In this document: positions 45,914 through 59,896 of the stretch, piece after piece
Position numbering within the stretch: the stretch's first letter is position 1
How the letters are laid out: every line of letters starts with the position of its first letter
Source: Dipteronia dyeriana
Lineage: Eukaryota > Streptophyta > Magnoliopsida > Sapindales > Sapindaceae
Direction of reading: 5' to 3'
DNA: 64,000 nucleotides
NCBI GenBank assembly: GCA_032871835.1
Contig: CM065297.1
Location: 31,443,598-31,507,597, forward strand
Position numbers and translations under genes: made by a program
The notes under the pieces: model-generated
What the model was told of the DNA's origin: nothing
Database searches by the model: none
Seen by the model: the letters and a program-made list of their open reading frames with translations, nothing else

Positions 45914-47515
45914 TATAAAGTCCGCATTTATTGATTGGCTTATTTCATGAACAAACCACATGTTGGGGTTTTTGTGTAAGTGTAACTTAGGCTCTCAAGT
46001 CCTCAAGAGAAGAAGCACCAAAGGTAAAATTCTAAGTGTTTGTTTGCTTTGAAGAGATAGTTGCACACACTCACAACTCATGCATAATTCTTGTGAGTAT
46101 ATGATGTGTGTTTATATGTGTGCTTCCGTGATTTGATAACACTTTTTGCATGTTTATTTTGATCACATCGTGGCATTTGAATTGACATGCATTATGTGTT
46201 GCTCTTTCACACACACTCACTTGCATTTGAATTGTTATATTTGAATTGTTATGCATGTGTGCTTCATTGTTTTACCTTGCATTCATTGTGTGTTTTGGTG
46301 TGGTGGATTTTTCACTTCAAAAAATCCATAACAGGGCGTGCGCGAGTCTATGCGCGGGTGACTACCCGTGCAATGAAAAGATTGAGGATTTTCAATCTCT
46401 TGGTGTCAGGTCAATACGCGGACACTTCCGCGGGTTGGAGCCCGTGCAATACCGTGCATTTAACTAGTTAAGATTTTGCATCTCTCTGGTTGAGGCCCTT
46501 GCGCAGACACTTGCGCGGCCTAGTGCGGGTGTGCGTGGGTCACTGCACGGGTTCAAACCCGCGCACTATGTTAATTTGACAATTTTTTTCAAAACGACAA
46601 CACTTCACTTTTGACACCTATATATGTGTCTCTTCATTTTCAGGCAGTACGAAGAGTTTCATTTTTCATTCTTTTCTCTTAGAACACTTTTCAAAAGAAA
46701 AGATCTTTCAAGAACTTACTTTATACACTCAAAGCTTTTCCATTAATCTTAAAAACATCATATCGCATCATCTATGACTATATCGAGTGCTTCCATACAT
46801 GGTTAAACATCATCACATTTTGTTTGGTAGTTTCTCACTATCTTTATATAAATTAAGTGGTTTTCTTACCAGACCATCTCTTTTATCATTTGTATTCTCT
46901 TAGAATATATTCTAGATACAAAATAGAGATTGTTTGTGATGACATGATTGAGTGTTGAATTGTGATAGCTTCATAGGATTGTTTGATCTATGTTTAGCTA
47001 AGCTTTATGATATATCATTTAGCTCTTGATATCTAGGATTGTTTTATATGTCATCTCATCATCCTAGATAAACATCTAAGGTTCCATAGTTGTTTGTTCT
47101 TTGAATATCATCATATATTCAAATAGGCCATTTTATCTCTTCACTGTGAAGTAAGACCTGTGTTGCTTTCGGGATTAGGTAGCTTAAATCGCAAGCAAAT
47201 TGGACTAGGTTCACTTAATACCGGGAATAGGTAGTGGTAGTGGATTATATATCGGGAGTAGGTTGTAATGTCTCTATCATCAATGGATTCGTTGTTCAAG
47301 TGTGGCGCACTTAACTGCCTGTGGTTTTTCCCATTTGGAGGGTTTCCATGTAAAGATCAAGTATTCATTTTAATTCCGTATTTATTACACTTGTTTTATT
47401 ATTGTGACTAGTTAGGGGTATTTTCATCTAATTGACCATTAACAAAAATTGGGTAAATTTGATTAAAATCTGTTCACCACCTAGATTGATATTATACACA
47501 CCATAATTTGTTTCA
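45914..47515 (+). repeat. 5' LTR of the copia element (1602 bp)
   Basis: Contains TATATATG near 46618-46625 as a possible TATA box, and a GC-richer stretch with GTGCGCGAG/CTTGCGCGG-type inverted motifs (46335-46565). Ends ACACACCATAATTTGTTTCA. Confidence 0.9.
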
Positions 47516-47640
47516 ATGGGTCTTTGAGCGGGTTCTTAGATATACTTAGGTGATCCTTGCTCAGTTTGGTGTATTTTGCATTTTATGTGATTCTTTGATC
47601 ATTCATACATTTGTATTCATTTCATTCATTCATAAATACT

Positions 47641-49557
47641 ATGAGTGGAAACGGTGGCAACGAGGGCGCTTCCAACACTAGACCTTCCCTACTCACCGAG
47701 TTGAATTATGACTCTTGGAAAGGCAAGATGGAGTCGTACATTTGTCAAATCCATGATAGAGCATGGATGGCAGTTGAAGATGGCTACACACTACCGATGA
47801 TGACTTCTACGGATGAAGGAAAGGATGTACTCAAGCTGAAAGCACAATGGAACGCACAAGAGTTGGAGGCATTAAAATGGAATATGAAGGCAATGCATGC
47901 CATCCTATGTGCAATGGATGAGAATCAATATAAATTGGTTCAAAACACTAGGATAGCTAAGGAGGCATGGGAAATTCTAGAGTTTGCACATTAAGGTACC
48001 GAAGTTGTTAAGGAATCAAAGCTTCAAGTTCTCCAAACGCAATTTGAGTTTCTTATGATGGATGAGAACGAATGTTTCAACGACTTTGAAGTAAGATTGA
48101 TGGACATTATGAACCAAAGTCATCAACTTGGTAGCCTATATTCGGATAGAAGAATTGAGCAAAAAATTATGAGATCTCTACCAGATAGATTTAAGTCCAA
48201 GGTAACGGCTTTATAGGAGAATATCACTTACAAGGATATGAAGTCAAGTGAGAAGATTGGGAGGCTTCAAGCTTATGAATCTAGGAAGGGTCCTACCGCA
48301 ACACCTCCTAAAAAGCAAAAGAGAATTGCTTTGAAAGCCTTTAAAGATGAGAATGAGGAGATTGATGACTCAGACGAAGAAATGGCCTTGTTGATGAGAA
48401 AGTTCAAGAAATTCTACAAGTTCGAGAAGAAAGGTTTCGGATCCAAGGGCCAAGACTTGAAGAAAAAGACTCCCTCCGAAAAGCTTGAGCCTAGACAAGA
48501 AAAGACTTAAAAGAAAGGGGTCTGATACTATGAATGTGACGGGATAGGTCACTTTGCCCCCGAATGTGCCAATCACAATGCCAAGAAAAAAGGAAAAGTG
48601 ATGGCCGCCATATGGAGTGAAAGTGATAACTCCAATGAAGGAGATGAGCCTACGGATGATAAGAACTCATGGCTAACTTCACAGCCTTTACGTCTTCTCA
48701 TAAGAGCAAAGATGCTAGTGAAGAAGAGGATGAGAGTCAAGAAGAAAATGACTCAAGTGATGATGGATCTTCATCACAATTTGTAAATGAAAATATGGAT
48801 AGAATGGATCACAAATACTATATGGCTAAATTTGAAAGTTTAAGGTTAAAGAAAAAAAATGAAATTAGGAGATTAAAGGAAGAAAACCTAGAGCTCTCAA
48901 CTCAAGTTGACCAACTAAGTGAAGAATTTGTGAGAACTATGGAGAGTGAAGATAAGTTAAGAAAGGAGTTAGACTTATCTAAGAAGAGTGAAGAAAGAGC
49001 TTGAAGATGCTAGATAATTGATGACCAAGATGGACTTTAGCACTAAAAAACTTGACCACATGTTAGAGGTTGGAAAGAGACCAAGTGACAATAGGGGTCT
49101 TGGGTTTGAAGATGACAGGATATCCTCTGCTCCAAGCAAGACCATATTTGTCAAGAGCATGAACCTCAATGAATCTTGTCATCATCAATCACCTAGGAAG
49201 AAACTCGACCCAGAAGAGTGTTCAAGAAGTGCTCAAGTAAAGGTGGCACCAAGAAGTCTACCTCAAGCTCATCCTACAAGAACTCCTCAAGCTAACTTCT
49301 CTCAAACAAAAACCCATCAAGGGAAGAGACCTATCATGCAAGCTCAATCGAGGAAGCATTCAAGCCTTGGTCAATAACGAAGAAGGAGAGATCTTTATCA
49401 ACAACCAAGACAACCAAAAACACATGGGAAGGCTTCAATGCAACCTAAAAACTATGGTATGATTCCTAACTTTATCCCTATATGTCATTTTTGTGGTATT
49501 GATGGTCACATTAGACCAAATTGCTTTCGTTATATAAAATTATGTAGAATTGAAAGT
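47641..49557 (+). pseudogene. gag: Copia gag, broken
   Basis: The ATG at 47641 opens MSGNGGNEGASN, then TELNYDSWKGKMESYI, the usual UBN2/gag start. The central gag fold (LQTQFEFLMMDENE, RRIEQKIMRSLPDRF) runs to about 48215. A first zinc knuckle at about 48525-48570 reads YYECDGIGHFAPEC, with the first Cys replaced by Tyr and a stop just before. A second, CHFCGIDGHIRPNC, lies near 49478-49520. An acidic, Ser-rich segment and a coiled-coil-like Leu/Glu region lie between them (48600-49010). In-frame stops occur near 47992, 48214 and 48508, with frameshifts later. The frame is cut at 49557 by the family B solo LTR. Confidence 0.85.
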
Positions 49558-52500
49558 TGTTGGGGTTTATGCCCTAAAGATGTAATTTGTAAATTGATTT
49601 ATGAAATAAATAAAAGAAAAGTTCAATTCATTCTTGCTGTGTTGTTTATTTTATAACTTGTGCATATATTTAACATTCAAGATTGCCGGATAAAATCTCA
49701 AACTATGTATATGAGTGTCATATACAAATGGATATAGTAAGAGACATACAATCTAAAGAGTGCATAGATATCAAACAAAGTTGGGTACTTTATTTGTGGT
49801 TAATCTATAGTTGTGGTCCATTCCGTGATGTACGATGATTCTATCATGAATCATTCATTTGAGATATGAGAATGGAGGCACCTTGTATGATGTGATCATA
49901 TAGGACTGGGCCATGATCTATATGAATCTTTCACCAAGATCCGTTTACCGATGAGATTCATATATATCAACTAATGATAGCTATATGTGGGTGATCTTAA
50001 TCCTGAGTGTCTTATCGACTCATTCAAGTTAGTGTTGGGATTATGCTCGATAGCAAGACTATAATAATGTATTTGAAAAATATTTTTATATTAATAAAGT
50101 GATTTATAGTTTAACAAATCTTATAGCATTTATAGTTTAATTATTATAATTGTCAAAAGTAAATAATCATAAGGTCAAAAGACTATGAGAAATGAAGAAT
50201 TGGTCATACATCTAGATATATATGAGGTAGACACAATTCTTTAGTTAGTTTTGAATAATATTCATAACTTAAGATAAAGGTTGAGCATCTTTATCTTGTC
50301 AAAGTTGTAGATTCTTTTACTAGCATTTGAGTGGGATCAAATGTGTTATGATGAGTCTAAAATCATCAAAGTGTGGTGTCTTTGGGAAAAGAATCTAGTG
50401 CACTAGGTGCATTGAATAGGATCACAGTGAATTAATTTATCCATAACCGTCAGTGGATAAAAGTTTTCACTTGAGGACAATCGGAGAGTCTATCTCAATC
50501 CTGAGATAAATGATGAACTTATGGTTGCTAGTGTTATCATTTGAGCTATCAATGAGTACGATTATATAGCATAGTCTATCCTCGATAGTTTGGTGGTATT
50601 CATTTGTTAATCGATATAGGACTTCATTTATAGATGGACATCGTGACTCCATTTATTAAATGTGAGTAGAATACAATCATATGAATATTTTGAGGTATTG
50701 AATATTAAATCTTAACGTTAAGTTTTCAATAGTGTCTATTGAAACATGGCTTCTGAACAAGTCAAAATATCGAAGTTCAAAATGTGGACATACGAGTAAA
50801 TATGGTAACTTGGAGAGCTATAGACGGTCTATGAGCTCTTGGTGATTACTGATATTCTTCACGAGGATACACTATCTTCATTAAAATTGTCGAGGGTATG
50901 AATGAGAAATATTAACTTATTCTATCTTTATTTAAGAGTTCAATTTTAGTTCTTTAGTGGAATGAACTAAAATTAATAGATTGGACCTAAGTGAATCATT
51001 TATTGATTGTGATTAGTTTATGTCTATTGAAGTTTAAATTTAGATAGCCCGTAAAGATCCCCCATCCACATGAACTTGCATGGATCACTGGATATATTAT
51101 ACCGGACCAATTTATAGGTCCATTTAGAATTGTATTAAGGCATGTAAACTTGTTTCTTTTTGTAAGAATGAGTCTAGTTCACATGTGGACTTTTTATAAA
51201 AGTCTAATGGATTTAATAAAATAGAAAAAATAATATTTGGCCCATGTATAGGTGTTGGGCAGCAAGGCTACATAAAAATAGCTTATTATATTGTTTTTTA
51301 TTTTATTATTTAATTAAATGGAAATTAATTAGTTTGGTAATTAATTAATTATTTAATTAAAAGTCAAAATCTTTTTTCTAATATAAGAATGTCTCCTAAA
51401 TATTATACTATTGTTGGTAGTATAATTAATATTAAAGACTATATTTGATAAGTTGATAAATAATAGGAATTATTTATCTAGTCAAATTAGAAAATTTTTA
51501 ATATGGTCATAAATACACTAATGAGTTGGAATAAGAGTCTTGGTGTAGAAAATAATTCTTTTTTTGGAAAAGGATTCTTGGTCACTAAGTAAATCCACCT
51601 AAGAATAGGATTCTTGTTACCAAGTAAATCCTCTCCTAAAGAGGATTTGTGAACCTATAAATATAGGTTGTAAATTTCAGCCAAAGCATAAGAATTCCAT
51701 GCTCTAGAATTTGGCCAAGGCATAGGTGGAGACTTGAAGAAATTTTTTTTATATTTTGCTTTTATAGTTAAAAAAAAAACTTCATCCATCTATAGTGTGT
51801 GGAATTCGGCCAAGGAGAAGAAAAAAAGAGAACATTCTTGTTTTCGATAGTACACTAGTATCATTTACATCAAAAGGGTTTTGTGTCAAGTAGATTGATA
51901 ATTCACAAGTGACCGGACGATCTTGGATTTTCTCTTGGAGGATTATTGTGACTAACAAAGAAAAAGATTTTGTTTATTTCCATTCTCAGGCATACAATTT
52001 AAAGAAAGGGAGTCCACACTCCTAGGTGATTCACGTTCGTGATTGTATTGGAAGATCTTACGGATTCAATTCGGTGCTAGGTCAATCATCACGAGATAAA
52101 AGGTACGACACTTTTAATATACATCAATTAATCTAGGGTTAAGGCTCTTTCTGTTAAAGGGAAAAAAACTAAATATACTAAGCCCTAATTTCACGCTTCC
52201 GTTGTGCGATATTCCCTATAGTTAAATCGTGGTCTTTGATATACCATGGGTGAGGTAAGATGCATTTCCTGATCAATATACTCCGTATGTTGGGATTACG
52301 GTTTGGCTTATAGCTGGGAAGATTTGTACACAATGGTGGAATCCACTTCTTCTTGTGAGAAGTAGATGGTAGTTCCTTTATGGGTTGATTCGAGGCTTGA
52401 ATAATATGAGCGGTTTCCTAATTCCATGAGGAAATAAGATTTATTGTCCATTAGAGAATCAACAGTACTTAAAGGATATATGTAATTAGAGGGGTATAAC

Positions 52501-53206
52501 GGACATTACGACCCAGCTCTAATTATGAACTGCTGTGGAGGATCACACCATATGTAATAGCTATATCGATGGACACCGAGTTGTATCGGTCTGTGTAAAA
52601 GCGTCTGTAGTTGAGAGAATGCAGCTTCGGATTTTTAATGGAATAAAACCGGAGTTAATAATCAATGAGTATTAATTAAAGAGTATAATTAATGATTCTG
52701 AAGATTATTGGAGCTCAAAATACTATGGATCCATTAGGTCCACTTGGTAGCCCGATCGATTTAGGTAACAAGGGTCACAGTTAATTAATTGGATTGTCCA
52801 ATTAATTGTGTTACGTATTTATTCGGAAATTAATTGAATAATGAGATTATTTAATTAATGAATAATGGTGATTAAATAAATTAAATAATTAGATTATTTA
52901 ATTATGTTATTAATCACAGAATGGAGGGTGTTAGTTGATATTTGATAGAATAAGATAATATGATTATTTTATTTTATTAAATATTTGAAATTGAATTTAA
53001 AATGTTTGAATTCAAAATTACTATTATTTAATTATTTTTAAATAAAAGATATGAGATATTTTTTATTTGAAATTTTTAAAAATCAAACAAAGATTTGATC
53101 AAGTTTTTTTTTTAAAAAAATTATATATATATATGATATATGTTATTATTTGAAAACCGAATCAAAGAACTTTTAAAAAAGGGATATCTTTTTTAGAAAA
53201 ATACTA

Positions 53207-53247
<41 letters not shown>

Positions 53248-53845
53248 TCTTTAAAAAAAACGAAAAAGAAGAAGAAGAAGACACTTATTTTAAACGCAGG
53301 CAATTTTGGGTGTGCGTGAAAAACAACTCCTCTTTATAGGCAACAAAAACTGATATACATGTATCATTTTTTTTAGTTTTAAACAAGTTCTTGTGCGTAA
53401 GACGCATAAGATAAATTGTAAAAGTGTTTCTGAGATGTATAAGATATTTTGTAAAAGTAACACCAAAAAGAGAGAAAAGATTTTGTGTGTAAGTGTTGTG
53501 TACTGATATCAAAGAAAAAGTTTCTTCAAATCTTTTCTCTACATCCTCCATTTTAGTTCCTGAGACCGTGATGCACCCACACACAGTTACCAGTCTCGGG
53601 ATATAGCGAGGAAGATCGAGTGATTCAAACTGGAGTATATTTTAAAGTTAAGGAGTCTCCAAACATTGGTAAGATTTTCTTCATCAAAATATATTGATTA
53701 CAATTTTCTGTGTTTACATATTGTATGTATTAGTTCCGAAAAAAAAAATTATGATCTCAAGTTCACTGGTTCCAGATCGTTTACGATCGGTATAAAATTT
53801 TTAAAACCTATTTTCGCTGTGTTACTAGTGATCAGGGTTCCAACA
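49558..53845 (+). mobile_element. Solo LTR of family B inside copia, itself interrupted
   Basis: Begins TGTTGGGGTTTATGCCCT and ends GGGTTCCAACA, homologous to the LTR at 34762-36884. Flanks AAAGT (49553-49557) and AAAGC (53846-53850) are a 5 bp duplication with one change. Removing the nested insert (50033-52219) leaves about 2.1 kb, the length of the other LTR, so it is a complete LTR without internal region. A TA run lies at about 53210-53243. Confidence 0.9.
50033..52219 (+). mobile_element. Solo LTR of a third family (C) inside the family B LTR
   Basis: The insert interrupts the family B LTR at a point that is continuous in the other copy (near 35213). It starts TGTTGGGATTATGC; the right end (TTCCCTAT) lacks a clear CA. 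AGTTA occurs on both sides (50027-50031 and 52220-52224), giving a 5 bp duplication with boundaries uncertain by one or two bases. TATAAATATAGG at 51656-51667 is a likely promoter TATA box. Near the right end, TTTCACGCTTCCGTTGTGCG resembles the end of copia LTRs. No coding region. Confidence 0.8.
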
Positions 53846-56800
53846 AAAGCATGATATAGAAGAAACATGCTAAAGCCAAGATGCATGCCACTAGGAAAAA
53901 TGAAACACTTTTGTATGATCCTAGGACATTTAGAGCCCGTGTACCATTGGCCACTAGCAAAGAAAATGTTTCACCTAGATGGATTAGAAGAGATGAACAT
54001 TTTTGTCATGTTGCACAAATTGCCTTAAAGGCAAATTCTTCTAATTTATGGTCTTTGGATAGTGGGTGCTCTAGGCACATGATAGTAAACAAGAGTTTCT
54101 TTAAGACTCTTGTCATGGAGGAATGAGGAAATGTCACCTTTGGTGATGGTTCCAAAAAGAAAGTTAGAGGGAAATGAACCATTTCCATTCCCGGATTACC
54201 CTTATTGTCTAATGTTTGTTTGTTGATGGCTTAAAAGCCAATTTGATAAGCATTTCACACTTAAGTGATGAAAGACTTTCCGTCTTATTTTCAAAAAATG
54301 ATTGCTCTATCATATTGCCCAATGAACAAACCTTGTTAAAAGAAATGAGATCTAGTGACAATTGTTATTGTCTTAAAGCTAGTATAGTCTCTTGTAATAT
54401 GTCTAAGGATGAGAAAATTGAGTTGTGGCATGAAAGACTTGGCCACATGAATTATCGGGATTTACGAATCTTAGATAAGTTCAATGTTGTGCAAGGCCTA
54501 CCCAAGCTTAGGAAGAAAGCCAATGGTGTTTGTGGAGCTTACCAACAAGGGAAACAAACCAAGAGTATGTACAAAAAGGGCAAGTATCTCACCACCAAGA
54601 AGCCCATAGAGCTTCTCCACATGGATCTTATGGGTCTTATGCAAACCAAGAATTTAGGTGGAAAAGATACATTTTTGTTTGTGTAGATGATTTCTCTAGG
54701 TTCACATGGACATATTTCCATGGAGAAAAATCCAAAACTTTTGACAAATTTAAAATGCTTTGTACTAAAATTCAAAATGAAATGAACTCTAACATTAAAA
54801 GCATTGAATGAATTAAGAGTGACCATGGGAGAGAGTTTGAGAATGTCCAATTTGAAAGCTATTGCAATAGCTTAGGCATCTCTCATGAGTTTTCAGCTCC
54901 TAGAAAACCTCAAAAAAATGTTGTTGAGAGGAAAAATAGGGTCTTTCATGAGATGGCTTGTGTGATGTTGCTTAGCAACAATGTCTCTAAGAATCTATGG
55001 GCCGAAGCCATCAATACGGCTTGCTATATAGGAAATAGAGTTTTTCTAAGGCCTCATACTAGGCAAACCTCCTATGAATTATGGAAAGGTAGAAAGCCAC
55101 ATGTTTGCTACTTTCACACTTTTGGAAGCAAGTGATACATTTTAAATTACTGTGATCAACTTGGCAAGTTTGATGCTAAAAGTGATGAGGGTATCTTTAT
55201 TGGTTATACCTTGAATAGTAGAGCATATAGAGTTTTCAATTTGAAGACTCAAACCGTCATGGAATCATCCAATATTGGCATTGATGATAGAAGGCTCAAG
55301 TCTATTGCCATGAGGAGGAAGTTGCTATAGTTGATGACTCTCCTTTGGAGAAAGTTGTGGAGACTCCTAATGTTGGGACATCTAATGTTGATGATGATAA
55401 GACACAATCTATTGATAGAGTTCCTCTCTTGAACTCTAAAGAACTCGCTCCATGGGTTAGGAAACTCCATGATAAATATGACATCATAAGAGGGATTACT
55501 AGGCATTAATTAGCTAATCTAATTATCCACACATGCTACACCTCTCAAATAGAACCCAAGAAGGTTGATGAAGCCTTAAATGATTAATTTTAGGTTCTTG
55601 CTATGCAAGAAGAGCTAAACCAATTTGAAAGAAATGAGGTTTGGACTCAAGTTCCTAGACCCAAAAACACAAATGTCATTGGAACCAAATGGGTTTATAG
55701 GAACAAATCGGATGAAGATGACAACATTGTGCGAAATAAGGCTAGGTTTGTAGCACAAAGGTACTCTCAAATTGAGGGTATCGACTTTGAGGAGACCTTT
55801 GCTCCGGTTGCCCGTCTAGAGTTCATTAGGCTTCTTTTATCCATCTCTTATGTGCACAAGTTCAAATTGCATCAAATAGATGTTAAGAGTGCCTTCCTCA
55901 ATGGCTTATTGCAAGATAAAGTGTTTGTTGAGCAACCCGAAAGGTTTATGGATCCACACCACCCCGATCATGTCTATTGCCTCAAGAAGACTTTATATGG
56001 GTTAAAATAAGCACCGAGGGCTTGGTATGAGTGTCTCACTCTAGATCTTGTTGACAATGGCTACTCAAGGGGTAGTGTTGACAAGGCTCTATTCATCAAG
56101 AAAGACAATGATGAGCTCTTCATAGCTGAAATATATGTTGATGATATAGTTTTTGACTCTACCAACAACACCAAAGTCCAACAATTTGTTGATGCCATGT
56201 CTCATGAATTTGAGATGAATCTTGTTGGTGAGCTAAGTTACTTCCTAGGGTTGCTAATTAAGCAAATGGATGATGGGATCTTCATATCCCAATCTATATA
56301 TGTCAAAAACCTAGTGAAAAAATTTGGCTTTGAAAATACCAAACATTGTGATACACCCATGAGTACCACTTTGAAGCTAAGTAAGGATGCTAGTGGTAAA
56401 AGTGTGGAACAAACACTATATCGGGGCATGATTGGTAGCTTGCTTTACTTGACCGCAAGTAGCCCCGATATCTCTTTTAGTGTAGGTGTGTGTGCTAGGT
56501 ACCAATTGGATCCTAAGGAGTCCCATATCTCTTCCGTTAAGAGAATCATTCGCTATGTAAATGGGACATCCAACTATGGGATTTGGTACTCTTTTGACAC
56601 TAATGCTAGTCTTATAGGCTTTAGTGATACGAATTGGGCAGGAAATTGTGATGATAGGGAAAACACATTGGGCGGTTGCTTCTTCCTCGGGAACAATCTA
56701 GTCTCTTGGTTTTGCAAGAAGCAAAACTCAATTTCCTTGTCTACAGCGGAGGTCGAGTACATAGCCGCGGGGAATGGATGCACACAACTCATTTGGATGA

Positions 56801-57078
56801 AGCAAATGCTAGTGGACTACGGATTCAACCAAGGTACTCCCACTCTCTTTTATGATAACATGAGTGCTATTAATATTTTCAAGAATCCGGTTCAACATTC
56901 TAGAACTAAGCATATTGACACCCGCCATCATTTCATTAGAGAACTAGTTGAGAATAAATGCATAATACTTGAACATGTAGGTGCTAATGATCAACTAGCG
57001 AACTTATTTACTAAACCCTTAGATGCTACTCAATTTAAAACACTTAGTAGATCTATTGGGATTTGCCTCGTGGAGTGA
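53846..57078 (+). pseudogene. pol: Copia pol: protease, integrase, reverse transcriptase, RNase H, broken
   Basis: Protease: SLDSGCSRHM near 54055 with the catalytic Asp. Integrase: the HHCC region (LWHERLGHMNYRDL, then VCGAYQQGK, where the second Cys of CGAC is Tyr), catalytic residues in HMDLMG, KSDHGREFE and VERKNR, extending to about 55500. RT from 55603: GTKWVYRNK, FAPVARLEFIRLLL, HQIDVKSAFLNG, then GLK with TAA for Gln at about 56008, and YVDDI near 56130. RNase H: SDTNWAG, STAEVEYIAA and IDTRHHFIRE, ending with a stop at 57076-57078. The last 293 codons are open. Frames shift or stop at about 54125, 54685, 54810, 55133, 55330 and 56008, so no product is possible. Confidence 0.9.
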
Positions 57079-58262
57079 TAAATTTGTGCTTTGACCCTAT
57101 ATGGGGAACTCAAGCAAAGAGAGCTATTGCATACTTAACATGTGCAGAAATTTGAAAAAATTTATGCTTCTTTATTGATTGCTTGAGTAGCTTGGTAGCA
57201 CAAATGCTATATAATAATATCTTAATAAGTGTGAACTTTGCTTTGATTACAATTCATGTCATATTTATGTTCAAACATGTATTTTTGGACTAAGAGATCT
57301 AAATAGGAAGTACATGTTGAATGATCTATAGTTATCTCCATGACATGATGATTCTTTAATGACATGCTAATGAAACATGAAAAAGCATGAATTGTTGATT
57401 GCAATATTTAAATGCAAAACAATGTGTGAAAAGCTAGTGAGACTCAAATGAAATGTCTCTCTTTCTTTATTAGTTGAACATGGCTACTATCATATGTGTA
57501 TCTTACCCGAAAAAATCAAATAGGGTGCAAAGTCGCTCATGTCATGTTTCGCTTATAAAGTTGCATATAGTTGCTCTTAAGATTGAAATCTATAAAATCT
57601 CTATATCCTTGCTTCTCTCATGACAAATGGTGATATTGGTTTGAATTCTATTGGAAACCTTTGTCATTTGCTTTGCCAAATACCATTGTATTTTGGACTT
57701 GAATGCAACATGTCTTGTATCCAAAGCATTTTTGATTCACACGTTTTTATAAAATAAATCTCCTTGTTTCTCTCCTATTAATTGAGTTGCATAAATGTGG
57801 CTTATATGATTGTGCAAATATCTTGTATGCTCCTTTCTCTCTTTGCCTTGAGTGACCCAGTTGGGGACTACTCCTTTACCTATATCATAACAAAAATAGG
57901 GAGTAGTATATTATGGTAAGAGGGAGTTAGGGAGTTGGCATGTTGGGGAGATTACATATTGAGGAGAAGTAACCCTTTGGAAGGGAGCATTGCATTCACA
58001 TACATTGCATGATGTTGTTCGTAGTTTCTTAGATGCAAATGCTTTTTATTTTCACTTGATCATCTCATATACACTTGGTTTGGAAAGTGATTTTTTTTTT
58101 GTAGGGTTGATAGTTCTACAAGAGATTGAAGATTGAAGATTGAAGAGTTAAAGTTTTTTTTTATGTCTCTTTGTAATGTAGAATATCTTCCCCGGTGCTT
58201 TTTTTTTTTGTGAGGATCAATGTGAGTGGTGGTTTTGTCAAGAAATAACTAAATGGGGAGAT
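57079..58262 (+). other. Non-coding region between copia pol and 3' LTR, with PPT
   Basis: No reading frame with family resemblance; in particular no env-like ORF, which some Sireviruses carry here. The purine-rich AAATGGGGAGAT at 58251-58262 adjoins the 3' LTR; GATTGAAGATTGAAGATTGAAGA at 58122-58145 is a short tandem repeat. Confidence 0.65.
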
Positions 58263-59896
58263 TATAAAGTCCTCATTTATTGATTGGCTTATTTCTTGAA
58301 CAAACCACATGTTAGGGTTTTTATATGAGGGAAGCTTAGGCTCTAAAGACTTCAACAGAAGAAGCACCAAAGGTAAAATTCTAAGTGCTTGCTTGCTTGC
58401 TTTGAAGAGATAGTTGCACACACTCACAACTCATGCATAATTCTTATGAGTATATGTTGTGTGTTTATATGTGTGCTTTCATGATTTGATAACTCTTCTT
58501 GCATGTTTATTTTGATTACATCTTGGCATTTGAATTGACATGCATTATGTGTTGCTCACACACACACACACACACACATACACACACACACACACACACA
58601 CATACTTGCATTTGAATTGTTATATTTGAATTGTTATGCATGTGTGCTTTATTATTTACCTTGCATTCATTTTGTGTTTTGGTGTGGTGGATTTTTCACT
58701 TTGAAAAATCCATAACAAGGCAGTGTGCGAGTCTATGCGCGAATGACTACCCGCGAAATGAGAAGATTGAACATTTTCAATCTCTCAGTGTTAGGTCAAT
58801 GTGCGGACACTTGCACGGGTTGGAACCCGTGCATTTCACTAGTTGAGATTTTACATCTCTAGAGTTGAGGCCCTTGCACGGACACTTACGCGGCCTAGTA
58901 CGAGTGTGTGTGGGTCACTGCGCGGGTCCAGACCCGGGCACTACGCTAATCTGGCAATTTTTTCAAAACGACAACACTTCACTTTTGACACCTATATATG
59001 TGTCTCTTCATTTTCAGGTCGTACGAAGAGTTCCATTTTTCATTCTTTTCTTTTAGAAAACTTTTCAAAAGAAAACATCTTTCAAGAACTCACCTTTATA
59101 CACTCAAAGCTTTTCCATTTATCTTAAGAACATCATCTTGCATCATCTATGACTATATAGAGTGCATCCATACATGGTTAAGCATCATCACATTTTGTTT
59201 GGTAAGTTTCTCACTATCTTCATATAAGTTAAGTGGTTTTCTTACCAAGCCATCTCTTTTATCATTTGTATGCTCTTAGAATATATTCTAGATACAAAAT
59301 AGAGGTTGTTTGTGATGACATGATTGAGTGTTGTTTTGTGATAGCTTCATAGTATTGTTTGATCTATGTTTAGCTAAGCTTTATGATATGTCATTTAGCT
59401 CTTGATATCTAGGATTGTTTTATATGTCATCTCATCATCCTAGATAAACATCTAAGGTTCCTTAGCCTTGTTTGTTATTTGAATATCATCATATATTCAC
59501 ATAGGCCATTTTATCTCTTCATTGAGAAGTAAGACATGTGTTGCTTCCATGATTAGGTAGCTTTAATTGCAAGTAAATTGGACTAGGTTCACTTAATATC
59601 GGGATTAGGTAGTGGTAGTGGGTCATATATCAGGAGTAGGCTGTAACGCCTCTATCATCAGTGGATTCAATGTTCGAGTGTTGCGCACTTAACAACCTGT
59701 GGTTTTTCACATTTGGAAGGTTTCCACGTAAAGATCATGTGTTCATTTTAATTCCCCATTTATTACACTTGTTTTATTATTGTGACTAGTTTGGGGTATT
59801 TTCGTCTAATTAACCATTAACAAAAATTTGGTAAATTTGATTAAATCCTATTCACCCCCTTCTAGATTGATATTATACACACCATAATTTGTTTCA
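58263..59896 (+). repeat. 3' LTR of the copia element (1634 bp)
   Basis: Homologous to 45914-47515 with scattered substitutions and an expanded (CA)n at about 58557-58602 that is short in the 5' LTR. Ends ACACACCATAATTTGTTTCA followed by the duplicated GACCT. Confidence 0.9.

Larger units (their letters stand above)
45914..59896 (+). mobile_element. Full-length Ty1/copia element, probably SIRE lineage, with nested LTR insertions
   Basis: Two LTRs (45914-47515 and 58263-59896) are flanked by the 5 bp duplication GACCT (45909-45913 and 59897-59901). The LTRs start TATAAAG and end GTTTCA, so the terminal dinucleotides are TA and CA rather than TG and CA. A degenerate Met-type PBS follows the first LTR (TGGGTCTTTGAGC, 47517-47529). 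A purine-rich AAATGGGGAGAT precedes the second LTR. Gag is followed by protease, integrase, RT and RNase H, in copia order. Two zinc knuckles in gag and long LTRs suggest the SIRE (Sirevirus) lineage. It is dead: gag and pol have many stops, and a 4.29 kb insertion splits them. Confidence 0.9.

Noticed and set aside
57079..58262. Possible env-like gene of a Sirevirus
   Set aside because: No open frame or membrane-type sequence is visible between pol and the 3' LTR.
58310..59896. Copia LTR starting at TGTTAGGG
   Set aside because: The similarity between LTRs continues 47 bases further left, and the GACCT duplication and PPT fit the TATAAAG start.
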